Shown: positions 9,507 to 18,310 of the stretch, in pieces
How positions within the stretch are numbered: the first letter of the stretch is position 1
How the letters are laid out: every line of letters begins with the position of its first letter
Assembly: GCA_937988775.1 (NCBI GenBank)
Contig: CALKHP010000052.1
Span: forward strand, 124,001-188,000
Direction of reading: 5' to 3'
DNA from: an uncultured Alphaproteobacteria bacterium
Lineage (GTDB): Bacteria > Pseudomonadota > Alphaproteobacteria > Rhizobiales > Beijerinckiaceae
Length of the DNA: 64,000 nt
Made by a program: the position numbers and the translations under genes
Notes under the pieces: generated by a model
What the model saw: only the letters and a program-made list of their open reading frames with translations
The model's database searches: none
What the model was told of the DNA's origin: nothing

Positions 9507-10760
9507 ATGTCCGGTCTGATTCTCCTCTCTACCCAGGCGTTCCTTTATTTCGGCGTCATGGCCGTGCTGTTCCGGCTGCGCCACCTGATGGGCCTCGGCG
9601 TATTTCTGTGCGCGCTCGGCGTCATGCATTTCCTCGAGACCTATCTCGCGGCGGTGTTCTTCATTCAACTGCCGTTCGGCCTGATCTCGCCCGGCTCGAC
9701 CGTGCTGTTCTCGGGCAAGCTCGCGATCATCCTGCTGCTTTACATCCGCGAGGATGCCGAAACCGTGCGGCAACCGATCTACGGCCTGCTCGTCGGCAAC
9801 CTGCTGATGGTCGCGCTGGTGCTGACGCTCAGGCTCTACGGCCCGTCGGCGCCGCTGCCGGGCTACAATCCCGACCTCACCCTGATCGACCAGCTCGGCG
9901 TGCTGATGATCTGGGGCACGACGCTGCTGTTCATCGATTCGGTGGCGCTGATCCTGCTTTACGAACGCCTGCGCCGGCGCCTGCCCGGGCCGCCCGCGCT
10001 GCGGTCCTTCGTCAGCCTCGCCGTGATCCTGACCTTCGACCAGGTCGCGTTCTTCACCGTTCTCAGCGCCATGACCGGCACGCCCGCGACGGCGCTGGTC
10101 GGCGGCTGGATCGCCAAGATGGGCGCAGCGGCGGTGTACAGCGCCATGATGGCCGCCTATCTGCGCTTCTTCGAGCGCGACCCGCTCACCCTCCCGGTGC
10201 GCAGCCTGCGCGATGTGTTCAGCGCCCTCACCTACCGCCACCCTCGCAACGAGCCCTCCGGCCGTGATGCCCCCACCGGCACGCTCGCCGGCAAATGCCT
10301 CGAGACGCTCGGGCAGGCGAGCCTGCTGCGCGGCCTCGCCAGCGGCAAGCCGGTCAGCATCGAGATCGTGGCCATCGACCGCTTCGCGGAGACCGTCGCC
10401 GCGCGGGGGCCTGCGGTCGCCGATGACGTGCTGCGCCATGTCGCCGACCAGATCCAGCGCGCCACCCGCGAGGGCGACCGGATTTTCCGCCATGGCGAAG
10501 GCGGCTTCGTGGTGCTGTGCGAGAGCATGCCGCACGATACCGCGCTCGCCCATGCCGAGCGGCTCGGGCGGGCGGTGCGCGAGCATGGCGGCGCGCCCGC
10601 GCCGACCGTCAGCATCGGCATCGCCACCTACCCCGACGATGCCGGCAACATCCTCGCCCTGCTGCGCCATGCGCAGGCGCATCTCGAGGCGGCGCAGCGC
10701 CTCGGCGAGGGCCGGATCGTCGGAAACCGCAGCGGGTTTGCCGCTCAGGCGCCCTCGTAG
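9507..10760 (+). CDS. Membrane protein with degenerate GGDEF domain, putative c-di-GMP receptor
   Basis: A 417-residue protein. Residues 1 to about 225 form roughly seven hydrophobic segments of a sensor-like membrane domain I cannot assign. Residues of about 255-410 align with a GGDEF domain: DAPTGTLAGKCLETL, AIDRF, VADDVLRHVADQI, and SIGIATYPDDA near the end. The catalytic loop is GEGGF (330-334) rather than GGDEF, so both acidic catalytic positions are lost. An RxxD motif (R321-E-G-D324) is present five residues upstream, exactly the spacing of the inhibitory I-site. The likely role is therefore binding cyclic di-GMP, not making it. The start is the ATG at 9507; two TTG codons lie just upstream. 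The 3' end overlaps convergent serA by 16 bases. Confidence 0.78.
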   Translation: MSGLILLSTQAFLYFGVMAVLFRLRHLMGLGVFLCALGVMHFLETYLAAVFFIQLPFGLISPGSTVLFSGKLAIILLLYIREDAETVRQPIYGLLVGNLLMVALVLTLRLYGPSAPLPGYNPDLTLIDQLGVLMIWGTTLLFIDSVALILLYERLRRRLPGPPALRSFVSLAVILTFDQVAFFTVLSAMTGTPATALVGGWIAKMGAAAVYSAMMAAYLRFFERDPLTLPVRSLRDVFSALTYRHPRNEPSGRDAPTGTLAGKCLETLGQASLLRGLASGKPVSIEIVAIDRFAETVAARGPAVADDVLRHVADQIQRATREGDRIFRHGEGGFVVLCESMPHDTALAHAERLGRAVREHGGAPAPTVSIGIATYPDDAGNILALLRHAQAHLEAAQRLGEGRIVGNRSGFAAQAPS

Positions 10761-12007
10761 AGCAGGCGGGCGCGGATGGTGCCGTCAAGGGCGCGGATAT
10801 CCTTCAGGATGTCCTTGGCGGCGGCACTGGTCTCGTCGGTCTCCATCACCACGTAGCCGATCTCGCCATCGGTCTGGTAATATTGCGCGGCGATGTTGAC
10901 ATGGCGCGCGGCGAAAACCTCGTTCAGGCGGCGCAGCATGCCCGGCACGTTGCGCTGGACCTGGATGAAGCGGCTGCCGCCGGCGCGCGCCAACAGTTGC
11001 ACCTGCGGGAAATTGACCGCGCCGACCGTGGAGCCGACATCGGAATAATCGATCAGCTTGCGCGCGACCTCGGCGCCGATGCGCTCCTGCGCCTCCTCGG
11101 TCGAGCCGCCGACATGGGGCGTGAGGATGACGTTGGACAGGCCCTGCAACGGCGAGACGAAGGCTTCCGCATTGGAGGCCGGCTCGACCGGGAACACGTC
11201 GATGGCGGCGCCCGCGACATGGCCCGAACGCAGCGCCTCGGCGAGCGCATCGAGATCGACGACGCGGCCGCGCGAATTGTTGATGAGATAGGCGCCCTTC
11301 TTCATGCCGGCCAGTTCGGCGGCGCCGATCATGCCGGTGGTCGCCTTGGTCTCGGGCACGTGCAGCGACACCACGTCGCTGGCGGCGAGCAGCGCCGCCA
11401 GACTCTCGGCCGGCTCGGTGTTGCCATGGCGCAGCTTGTCGGTCTGGTCGAGATAGATCACCCGCATGCCCATCGCCTCGGCGAGGTTCGAGAGCTGGCT
11501 GCCGATATTGCCGTAGCCGACGATGCCGAGCGTCTTGCCGCGCACCTCGAAGCTGCCGGTGGCGGATTTGTCCCAGCCGCCCTTATGCGCGGCGCGCGAG
11601 CGATCCGGGATGCGCCGGAGCAGCATGACGATCTCCCCGATCACCAGTTCGGCAACGCTGCGCGTGTTCGAGAACGGCGCGTTGAACACCGGGATGCCGA
11701 GATCGCGGGCGCCCTGCAAGTCGACCTGGTTGGTGCCGACCGAGAAGCAGCCGACGGCGAACAGCCGGTCGGCCCCGGCCAGCACCTCGCGCGTCAGCCG
11801 CGTGCGCGAGCGGATGCCGAGCACATGCACGCCGCGCAGCGCCGTGCGCAGCGCGTCGGCATCGAGCGCCTTGGGCAGCCGCTTCAGGTTGCTGTAGCCG
11901 GCCTGCACCATGAGATCGGCGGCGGAATCGTTGACGCCCTCGAGCAGCAGGACCTTGATCCTGTCCCGGGGCAGCGAGAGGCGTTCGGCAATCTTGGTCA
12001 TGTCCAT
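10745..12007 (-). CDS. serA: D-3-phosphoglycerate dehydrogenase
   Basis: First step of serine synthesis: 3-phosphoglycerate to 3-phosphohydroxypyruvate with NAD+. The 420-residue protein has the NAD-binding motif GIVGYGNIGSQLS, the catalytic Arg in NNSRGRVVD, the DVFPVEP Glu region and the catalytic His in LTPHVGGST. The C-terminal ~80 residues form an ACT domain (NVPGMLRRLNEVFAARHVN), as in the E. coli-type enzyme that is inhibited by serine. The ATG at 12007 gives MDMTKIAERLSLPRDRIKVL. It is the last gene of a minus-strand run but lies 82 bases after the SDR gene, so it may have its own promoter. Confidence 0.95.
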   Translation of the reverse strand: MDMTKIAERLSLPRDRIKVLLLEGVNDSAADLMVQAGYSNLKRLPKALDADALRTALRGVHVLGIRSRTRLTREVLAGADRLFAVGCFSVGTNQVDLQGARDLGIPVFNAPFSNTRSVAELVIGEIVMLLRRIPDRSRAAHKGGWDKSATGSFEVRGKTLGIVGYGNIGSQLSNLAEAMGMRVIYLDQTDKLRHGNTEPAESLAALLAASDVVSLHVPETKATTGMIGAAELAGMKKGAYLINNSRGRVVDLDALAEALRSGHVAGAAIDVFPVEPASNAEAFVSPLQGLSNVILTPHVGGSTEEAQERIGAEVARKLIDYSDVGSTVGAVNFPQVQLLARAGGSRFIQVQRNVPGMLRRLNEVFAARHVNIAAQYYQTDGEIGYVVMETDETSAAAKDILKDIRALDGTIRARLLYEGA

Positions 12008-12089
12008 GGCGGCTTTGGCTTGAGCGGCGTTGCGGGAGGCCGGCAGGTTTAATCCTGCTGCAGCGCAACGTCCAGTGCGGCCAAGGCTG

Positions 12090-12863
12090 TCACATCGCCG
12101 TCAGGCCGCCATCGACGACCAGCGCCTGGCCGGTCATGAAGCTGTTTTCGGGCGAGGCCGCGAACAGGATCGCCTGCACGACCTCGGCGGGCGTGGCCAG
12201 CCGCCCCATCGGGATGGCGTTGGTCAGCTTCGCCTTGGCCGCCGCCGGATCGTTGCTCGGGCCGAGCACGGTATCGGCGACCATATGCGTATCGGCGAAG
12301 GACGGGCAGATGGCGTTGATGCGCAGCCCCTTGCGGGCATATTCGATCGCCGCCGAGCGCGTCAGCCCGATCACGGCATGTTTGGACGCCGCATAGGCGG
12401 CAAGCGTCGGCGCGCCGCCAAGGCCAGCCACCGAGGCGATGTTGACGATGGCGCCGCCGCCGGCCTCCAGCATGGCCGGGATTTCGGCGCGCATGGCGAA
12501 AAACGTGCCCATCAGATTGATGCGCAGCATGCGCTCCATGGTCGGCGTATCGATGTCGGCTAGTCTCAGCTTGCCATGGGCGACGCCGGCATTGTTGATC
12601 GCGATATCGAGCCGGCCGAAGCTCTGGCGCGCCAGGTCCACCAGCGCCGGGGCGGTCGCCTCCTCGCCGATATCGGCGGCGCGACCGACCGCCTCGGCGC
12701 CGAGGTCGCGCAGGGCGGCGATGGTTTCGGCGAGCCCCTCGGCCAGAATGTCCGTGACGACGAGGCGGGCGCCTTCCTCAGCGAAACGCTCGGCGGCAAG
12801 CCGTCCAAAGCCGCGCGCGGCGCCGCTGACGAGCACGACCTTGCCGGCGAAGGCGCCGCTCAT
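12090..12863 (-). CDS. SDR-family oxidoreductase
   Basis: Classical short-chain dehydrogenase of 257 residues: the NAD(P) motif SGAARGFG near residue 13, NNAG in the middle, catalytic Ser in NIASVAG, and YAASK with the active Tyr and Lys. The C terminus, TGQALVVDGGLTAM, is typical. An aspartate after the second strand (VTDIL) favours NAD+ over NADP+. The ATG at 12863 overlaps the stop of the kinase gene by four bases, so it is translationally coupled as the last gene of the acyl-CoA operon. It may oxidise or reduce a hydroxyacyl-CoA intermediate (compare LvaD of the levulinate pathway); substrate unproven. Confidence 0.88.
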   Translation of the reverse strand: MSGAFAGKVVLVSGAARGFGRLAAERFAEEGARLVVTDILAEGLAETIAALRDLGAEAVGRAADIGEEATAPALVDLARQSFGRLDIAINNAGVAHGKLRLADIDTPTMERMLRINLMGTFFAMRAEIPAMLEAGGGAIVNIASVAGLGGAPTLAAYAASKHAVIGLTRSAAIEYARKGLRINAICPSFADTHMVADTVLGPSNDPAAAKAKLTNAIPMGRLATPAEVVQAILFAASPENSFMTGQALVVDGGLTAM

Positions 12864-13894
12864 CGCGCCCTGCCCTCGACGAGTTCCATCGCCATGCCGG
12901 CCAGCACCGGCACGGCCTCGCCCATCTTCAACCCGCGCTCGGGGTTGGACGAATTGCCGTCGAGCGCGCGCTTCATCACGCCTTGCAGGATGGCGGCGAG
13001 GCGGAAGAAGCTGAAGGCAAGGCAGAAGGTCCAGTCCGGAATGCCGGCGAGCCCCATGCGCGCGCAATAGCGGGCGACGTATTGCTCCTCGGTCGGGATG
13101 CCGGCGGCGGCGCGGTCGAGATCGCCAAGGCCCCGGAACGTGCCTTCGTTCGGCAGGCGCCACTGCATGCATTGATAGGCGAGATCGGCGAAGGGATGGC
13201 CGAGCGTCGAGAGTTCCCAGTCGAGCAGCGCGAGCAGTCTTGGTTCGTCTGCTGCGAAGATCATGTTGTCGATGCGATAATCGCCATGCACCAGCGCGAC
13301 GCGCCCGTCATCTTCCGGCAGCGCCTCGCCGAGCCAGGCGATCAGCCGGTCCATGGCGGGCACGGGTGCTGTTTCGGAGGCGCGGTACTGGTCGCTCCAG
13401 CGCGCGAGCTGGCGCGCGAAATAATTGCCGGGGCGGCCGAAATCGCTCAAGCCGGCGGCGGCGATATCGACGCTGTGCAGGCTGGCGAGCGCGGCATTCA
13501 TGGCGTCGTAGATCGCGGCGCGGCCGCTCACCGTCTCGTCCGGCAGGGCCGGGTCCCACAACACGCGGCCGGTGACATGCTCCATCAGGAAGAAGCTGGT
13601 GCCGAGCACATGATCATCCTCGCAGATGAGCAGCATGCGCGGCACCGGCACGGGCGTGTCGGCGAGCGCCTTCATGACGCGGTATTCGCGCTCGATGGCA
13701 TGGGCCGATTTCAGCAGATGTCCCGGCGGCTTGCGGCGCAGCACGTAATTCGCCGCCGGCGTCCTGACCAGATAGGTCGGGTTCGACTGGCCGCCGGCGA
13801 ACTTTTCCGTGTTCAGCGGCCCGGTAAAACCATCGAGATGGCGGCTGAGATAGGCCGCCAGCGCTGCTTCGTCGATGGTGCGGACATCGTCCAT
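12860..13894 (-). CDS. APH-family phosphotransferase, ACAD10/11 kinase-domain-like
   Basis: A 344-residue kinase-fold protein of the aminoglycoside phosphotransferase (APH) family. It has the nucleotide lysine region YVLRRKPPG, the catalytic loop LVHGDYRIDNMIF (Asp and Asn of the HxDxxxxN type) and the metal-binding LLDWELSTLGHPFADLAY. These exact motifs are those of the kinase domain fused to human ACAD10/ACAD11 and of the bacterial LvaA kinase, which phosphorylate the hydroxyl of 4-hydroxyacyl-CoAs. The partner dehydrogenase gene lies eight bases upstream, in the same order as the enzymatic partnership. It is not expected to confer antibiotic resistance. The start ATG at 13894 is the first codon of the family-like sequence after the dehydrogenase stop. 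Confidence 0.87.
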   Translation of the reverse strand: MDDVRTIDEAALAAYLSRHLDGFTGPLNTEKFAGGQSNPTYLVRTPAANYVLRRKPPGHLLKSAHAIEREYRVMKALADTPVPVPRMLLICEDDHVLGTSFFLMEHVTGRVLWDPALPDETVSGRAAIYDAMNAALASLHSVDIAAAGLSDFGRPGNYFARQLARWSDQYRASETAPVPAMDRLIAWLGEALPEDDGRVALVHGDYRIDNMIFAADEPRLLALLDWELSTLGHPFADLAYQCMQWRLPNEGTFRGLGDLDRAAAGIPTEEQYVARYCARMGLAGIPDWTFCLAFSFFRLAAILQGVMKRALDGNSSNPERGLKMGEAVPVLAGMAMELVEGRAR

Positions 13895-13902
13895 GGCGCG
13901 CT

Positions 13903-15123
13903 CTAGCGGTTCGCGTAGCGCTTGAGCTCGGCGCGCGCCACCTGGCGGCGATGCACGGCATCCGGCCCGTCGGCGAGGCGCAGCGTGCGCACATGCGTCC
14001 ACATGCCCGACAGCGGGAAATCCTGGCTGATGCCGGCCGCGCCATGCATCTGCACCGCCTCGTCGATGACCTTGAGCGCCATGCGCGGCGCCACGACCTT
14101 GATCTGCGAAATCCACGGCGCCGCCTCGCGCGGGCTGGCATTGTCCATCATCCACGCCGCCTTCAGGCACAGCAGGCGGGCCTGCTCGATCTCCATGCGG
14201 CATTCGGCGATGATGTCGTAATTGGCGCCGAGCTGGGAAAGCGGCTTGCCGAACGCCTCGCGCTGCACCGAGCGCCGGCACAAAGCCTCGAGCGCGCGCT
14301 CGGCATGGCCGATGGCGCGCATGCAATGGTGGATGCGCCCAGGCCCCAGCCGCCCCTGCGCCACCTCGAAGCCGCGCCCCTCGCCGGCGATCATGTTGGC
14401 GGCCGGCACGCGCACGTTCTCGAAGCGGATATGCATATGGCCGTGCGGCGCATCGTCCTGGCCGTAAATCTCCATCGGCCGCAGTACGGTGAGGCCGGGC
14501 GTCGCCGCCGGCACCAGGATCTGCGAATGGCGCTTGTGCTTGTCGGCGTCCGGATTGGTGCGGCACATCACGATATAGATGGCGCAACGCGGGTCGCCGG
14601 CGCCCGACGCCCACCATTTCTCGCCGTTCAGCACCCATTCGCCGCCCTCGAGCCTGGCATCGAGCGCGATGTTGGTGGCGTCCGACGAGGCGACATCGGG
14701 CTCGGTCATCAGATAGGCGGAGCGGATCTTGCCGTCCATCAGCGCATCGAGCCAGGCGCGCTTCTGCGCCTCGGTGCCGTAGCGCTCGATCACCTCCATG
14801 TTGCCGGTATCGGGCGCGGAGCAGTTGAACACCTCGGCGCCGAGCCGCGACCAGCCCATCTCCTCGGCGAGATAGGCATATTCGACGGTCGTGAGGCCAT
14901 AGCCCTTGTCGGAGCGGGTCAGCCAGAAATTCCACAGGCCGCGCTCGCGCGCCTTGGCCTTCAGCCCATCGAGAATCTCCAGCTGCCGGGCGGTCAGCGT
15001 GAAGCGGCCGCCCTTGTCGATCTCGGCCTCGTAGTCGTGCTCCAGCGGCGCGACCTCGTCGCGCACCATGGCGCGGACCTTGTCCCGCAGCGGCGCGACG
15101 CGTTCAGAAAGCCCGAGATTCAT
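13903..15123 (-). CDS. Acyl-CoA dehydrogenase, ACAD11-like
   Basis: FAD-dependent acyl-CoA dehydrogenase of 406 residues. N-terminal helices are followed by the FAD-binding YLMTEPDVASSDATNI region, then WWASGAGDP, the GRGFEVAQGRLGPGRIHHCMR motif and the C-terminal QMHGAAGISQDFPLS. The GRIHHCMR sequence is a hallmark of the ACAD10/11 subgroup. Together with the adjacent APH-like kinase it could take a 4-phosphoacyl-CoA and eliminate phosphate, sending 4-hydroxy acids into beta-oxidation; that step is known for human ACAD11 and LvaC and is inferred here. The start codon overlaps the MaoC stop by four bases. Confidence 0.92.
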   Translation of the reverse strand: MNLGLSERVAPLRDKVRAMVRDEVAPLEHDYEAEIDKGGRFTLTARQLEILDGLKAKARERGLWNFWLTRSDKGYGLTTVEYAYLAEEMGWSRLGAEVFNCSAPDTGNMEVIERYGTEAQKRAWLDALMDGKIRSAYLMTEPDVASSDATNIALDARLEGGEWVLNGEKWWASGAGDPRCAIYIVMCRTNPDADKHKRHSQILVPAATPGLTVLRPMEIYGQDDAPHGHMHIRFENVRVPAANMIAGEGRGFEVAQGRLGPGRIHHCMRAIGHAERALEALCRRSVQREAFGKPLSQLGANYDIIAECRMEIEQARLLCLKAAWMMDNASPREAAPWISQIKVVAPRMALKVIDEAVQMHGAAGISQDFPLSGMWTHVRTLRLADGPDAVHRRQVARAELKRYANR

Positions 15124-15605
15124 GCTATTTTCCTCTCCTCAGTGTCAGGGTTCGCCATCAGCGACAGCGTCAGCCACTCGGCCGTCAGGGCCGGGCGGTC
15201 CTTGTCCTTGATCTCGACCGTCACGATATGGCGCAGCATCCATTGGCCGGGGGCGCGCTCGCTGACATCGAGCAGCTTGAACAGCGCGCGCACGGCATCG
15301 CCGGGGCGCACCGGCTCGACGAAGCGCACGCGCTCGAAGCCGTAATTGATCGCCATCAGCCGCCCGCGCAACTGCGGCAGCGTCTCGTTCGCCATGCGGC
15401 TGAGCAGCGACAGGGTGAGGAAGCCATGCGCGACCGTACCGCCGAACGGCGTCTCGGCGGCGCGCGCCGGATCGACATGGATGAACTGGCGGTCGAAGGT
15501 CGCTTCCGCGAAGGCATCGATCATCCCTTGCGAAATCTCGATCCAGCTCGAGGGCTGGCGGATGCCGCCGACCTGCTGGCGCAACGCATCGAGGCCGATA
15601 CTCAT
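15120..15605 (-). CDS. MaoC-family (R)-specific enoyl-CoA hydratase-like protein
   Basis: A single hot-dog domain of 161 residues. The active-site segment DRQFIHVDPARAAETPFGG, followed by TVAHGFLTLSLL, is the MaoC/NodN-like form of the hydratase-2 motif, in which the Asp and His polarise water. Members hydrate trans-2-enoyl-CoA to (R)-3-hydroxyacyl-CoA. The ATG at 15605 is used because earlier in-frame codons overlap the SDR gene. It lies 13 bases after the RhlG-like reductase and overlaps the dehydrogenase, so it is part of a five-gene operon. Confidence 0.88.
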   Translation of the reverse strand: MSIGLDALRQQVGGIRQPSSWIEISQGMIDAFAEATFDRQFIHVDPARAAETPFGGTVAHGFLTLSLLSRMANETLPQLRGRLMAINYGFERVRFVEPVRPGDAVRALFKLLDVSERAPGQWMLRHIVTVEIKDKDRPALTAEWLTLSLMANPDTEERKIA

Positions 15606-15618
15606 CCCGCCTGGCATC

Positions 15619-16449
15619 TTACTCCCCGCTGAACAGTTCGTGGCCTGTCTGCACGCTGACGCCGCCATCGATCGGCAGCACGGCGCCGGTAATGTAGGCG
15701 CCGCCCCGGCCACACAGATACAGCAGCGCGCCGGCGATATCCTCCGGGCGGCCGATGCGGCCGAGCGGGATCGTCTCCGCCACCCTGGCGCGGCGCGCCT
15801 CGTCGGCGGTGGCGAAAGCCGTCATGCGGCTGCGGAACGGGCCGGGCGCGAAGGCATTCAGCGTGACGTGACGGCCGGCGAGCTCCTTGGCGAGGATTTT
15901 CGTCATGTGATGCACGGCCGCCTTCGAGGCGGCATAGGAATAGGCGCCGTCACCGAGCGGCGCCGTGCCCATCACCGAGCCGAGATTGATGACGCGGGCC
16001 GGGTCGTCGGCCGTGCCGGTCTTCTCCAGCAGCGGCAGCAGGTCGCGCGTCAGCGTGAACATGCCGGCGACGTTGAGGCTCATGACCTTTTCCCAGGCGG
16101 AAAACGGAAACGTCTCGAGCGGCTCGCCCCAGCTGCGGCCGGCATTGTTGACCAGGATATGCAGCTTGTCGGTACGCGCGCCGACGGCCTTGACCAGCGC
16201 CGCGATGCCCTCTTCCGTGGCGACATCGCCGACGAAGCCCTCGGCGCTGCCCGGCGCACCGAGCCCGTTCAGTTCCGCGGCGACGGCGCCGCACACCTCG
16301 CCCTTGCGCGAGGCGATCAGCACGCGCGCGCCGGCCTGCACCAGCGCCTCGGCGCACATGCGGCCGATGCCGCTGGCGCCACCGGTGACGAGCGCCGTCT
16401 TGCCGCCGGCCGAGAACAAGGTTTCCAGAAAGCCCAACGCCGCCTCCAC
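15619..16449 (-). CDS. SDR-family reductase, RhlG-like
   Basis: Short-chain dehydrogenase of about 276 residues, first gene of the acyl-CoA operon. It carries GKTALVTGGASGIG, an arginine-containing NADP-type stretch ASRKGE, VNNAGRSWGE, the NLGSVMG serine, YSYAASKAAVHH with Tyr/Lys, and a C-terminal TGAVLPIDGG. The NNAG-x-SWG, WEKVM-x-LNV and DPARVIN-x-GS elements resemble RhlG, the NADPH beta-ketoacyl reductase of Pseudomonas. No ATG is well placed; the GTG at 16449 leaves a short 12-residue leader before the family start, and a codon further upstream (to 16563) is possible. The neighbouring hydratase and dehydrogenase suggest work on 3-oxoacyl or 3-hydroxyacyl thioesters. Confidence 0.85.
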   Translation of the reverse strand: MEAALGFLETLFSAGGKTALVTGGASGIGRMCAEALVQAGARVLIASRKGEVCGAVAAELNGLGAPGSAEGFVGDVATEEGIAALVKAVGARTDKLHILVNNAGRSWGEPLETFPFSAWEKVMSLNVAGMFTLTRDLLPLLEKTGTADDPARVINLGSVMGTAPLGDGAYSYAASKAAVHHMTKILAKELAGRHVTLNAFAPGPFRSRMTAFATADEARRARVAETIPLGRIGRPEDIAGALLYLCGRGGAYITGAVLPIDGGVSVQTGHELFSGE

Positions 16450-16690
16450 ATGTCGCGGGGCTCGCGCCCGCAATCCGGCGCTACTGTTCGGCGATGGCCG
16501 CCGGCCTGTCCAGCGCCAATTGCCGTTGCCGTGCGCCACATCACATGTTTGGGACCCCATCACATCATTACGCTCATGGGGGGCACAGTTTTTTTGGCGG
16601 GACAGCGACGCGGCTTGGCGATAGCCTGCCGCACCACCCGATCCATATGCCGCGCCATATGCCGACCATCATCACGCAAGCTGGACTATC

Positions 16691-18286
16691 ATGACCCGGA
16701 ATTTCGAGGCTCCCGTCCGTTCGTTCTCCGCCACCACCAACGGCATGGCGGCGACCTCGCACATGCTGTCGACGCTGGCAGCCGTCAACATCCTGCAGGA
16801 TGGCGGCAACGCCATGGATGCCGCGATCGGCGCCTGCGCCGTGCAATGCGTGGTCGAGCCGGGCTCGACCGGCATCGGCGGCGACTGTTTCGCGCTGATC
16901 GCGCCGCAGGGCAGCGACAAGGTCGTCGCCTTCAACGGCTCGGGGCGGGCGCCCGCCGGCGCCTCGGCCGCCAAGCTGCGCGCCGAAGGGCTGACGGCGA
17001 TACCGCGCCAGTCGCCGCATGCCGTCACCATTTCCGGCGCGGTCGATGCCTGGGCGCAGCTCAATCGCGACCATGGCCGCAAGAGCCTCGGCGACATCCT
17101 GCAGCCGGCGATCCGCCTGGCGCGCGACGGCTATGCCATCACGCCGCGCGTCGCCTTCGACTGGGCGAGCCAGGAAAGCCTGATGCGCGGCGACGCCGAT
17201 ACCGCCGCCGTCTTCCTGCCCGACGGCCGCCCGCTCAGGGCCGGCGAGAAGCACCGGCAGCCGGCACTCGCCGCCACGCTGGCGCGCATCGGCGAAGAGG
17301 GGCCGGATGCGTTCTACAAGGGCGCGGTGGCCCAGGAGATCGTCGAGAAGCTGCAACGGCTCGGCGGCTGCCACACGCTGGCCGACTATGCGAGCGCCAA
17401 GGGCGAATACGTCACGCCGGTGAAGACGAATTTCCGCGGCTACGACGTGCACGAATGCCCGCCCAACGGCCAGGGCATCATCGCGCTGATGATCCTCAAC
17501 ATCCTGTCCGGCTATCACGGCGAGGGCGATCCGATGTCGGCCGACCGGCTGCATATCGAGATCGAGGCGGCGCGCCTTGCCTATGCGGTGCGCGACGCGG
17601 TGCTCGGCGATCCGGCGACGACGAAGATGCCGGTCGAGTGGCTGCTGTCGCGCGAATTGGCCGACGAATTGCGCGCCCAGATCGACCTCAAGGCGCGCAT
17701 CGCCACGCTGCCGCCGGTGGTGGTGCCGCAGCATCGCGACACGGTGTATATTTCGGTGGTCGACAAGGACCGCAACGCCGTCAGCTTCATCAACTCGCTG
17801 TTCAACATCTGGGGCAGCGGCATCACCGCGCCCAAAAGCGGCGTGGTGCTGCAAAATCGCGGCCAGGGCTTCAACCTGATCGAGGGCCACGCCAACGAAC
17901 TCGCCGGCGGGCGCCGGCCGATGCACACCATCATCCCCGGCATGCTGACCAAGGGCGGCCGGGCGATCATGCCGTTCGGCGTGATGGGCGGCGCCTACCA
18001 GGCGACCGGCCACGCACATCTTCTGAGCAAGGTGTTCGATTACGGCATGGACCTGCAAGGCGCCATCGACCTGCCGCGCGTGTTCCCCAGCCTGGTGGAC
18101 GACACGGTCGAGGTCGAGAATACGCTGTCGCCGGAGCTGTGCGCCGAACTCGACCGGCGCGGCTTCCGGACGGTGCCGGCGGGCCGGCCGCTCGGCGGCG
18201 CGCAGGCGATCTGGATCGACTGGGAGAACGGCACGCTGACCGGCGGCTCGGACCCGCGCAAGGACGGCTGCGCGATGGGATACTGA
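16691..18286 (+). CDS. Gamma-glutamyltransferase-family protein without signal peptide
   Basis: An Ntn-hydrolase of 531 residues. The N-terminal part has GGNAMDAAI and the oxyanion-type GSTGIGGDCFALI. The self-processing site is in the segment HRDTVYISVVDKD, where Thr351 aligns with the nucleophile of E. coli Ggt (the next Thr is a Val here). Downstream are NSLFNIWGSGI and GGRRPMHTIIPGM. Unlike E. coli Ggt there is no N-terminal secretion signal, so the enzyme is probably cytoplasmic and may be a hydrolase or acylase of a gamma-glutamyl compound. The ATG at 16691 lies 241 bases from the divergent SDR gene. Transporter 2 follows in the same direction, suggesting that it cleaves an imported substrate. 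Confidence 0.9.
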   Translation: MTRNFEAPVRSFSATTNGMAATSHMLSTLAAVNILQDGGNAMDAAIGACAVQCVVEPGSTGIGGDCFALIAPQGSDKVVAFNGSGRAPAGASAAKLRAEGLTAIPRQSPHAVTISGAVDAWAQLNRDHGRKSLGDILQPAIRLARDGYAITPRVAFDWASQESLMRGDADTAAVFLPDGRPLRAGEKHRQPALAATLARIGEEGPDAFYKGAVAQEIVEKLQRLGGCHTLADYASAKGEYVTPVKTNFRGYDVHECPPNGQGIIALMILNILSGYHGEGDPMSADRLHIEIEAARLAYAVRDAVLGDPATTKMPVEWLLSRELADELRAQIDLKARIATLPPVVVPQHRDTVYISVVDKDRNAVSFINSLFNIWGSGITAPKSGVVLQNRGQGFNLIEGHANELAGGRRPMHTIIPGMLTKGGRAIMPFGVMGGAYQATGHAHLLSKVFDYGMDLQGAIDLPRVFPSLVDDTVEVENTLSPELCAELDRRGFRTVPAGRPLGGAQAIWIDWENGTLTGGSDPRKDGCAMGY

Positions 18287-18310
18287 CGCCTTGTATCAAC
18301 CTTTGTGGCG

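Noticed and set aside
12860..13894. Aminoglycoside resistance kinase
   Set aside because: The motifs and the adjoining ACAD11-like gene place it with the acyl-CoA-related APH-like kinases, not with antibiotic-modifying enzymes.
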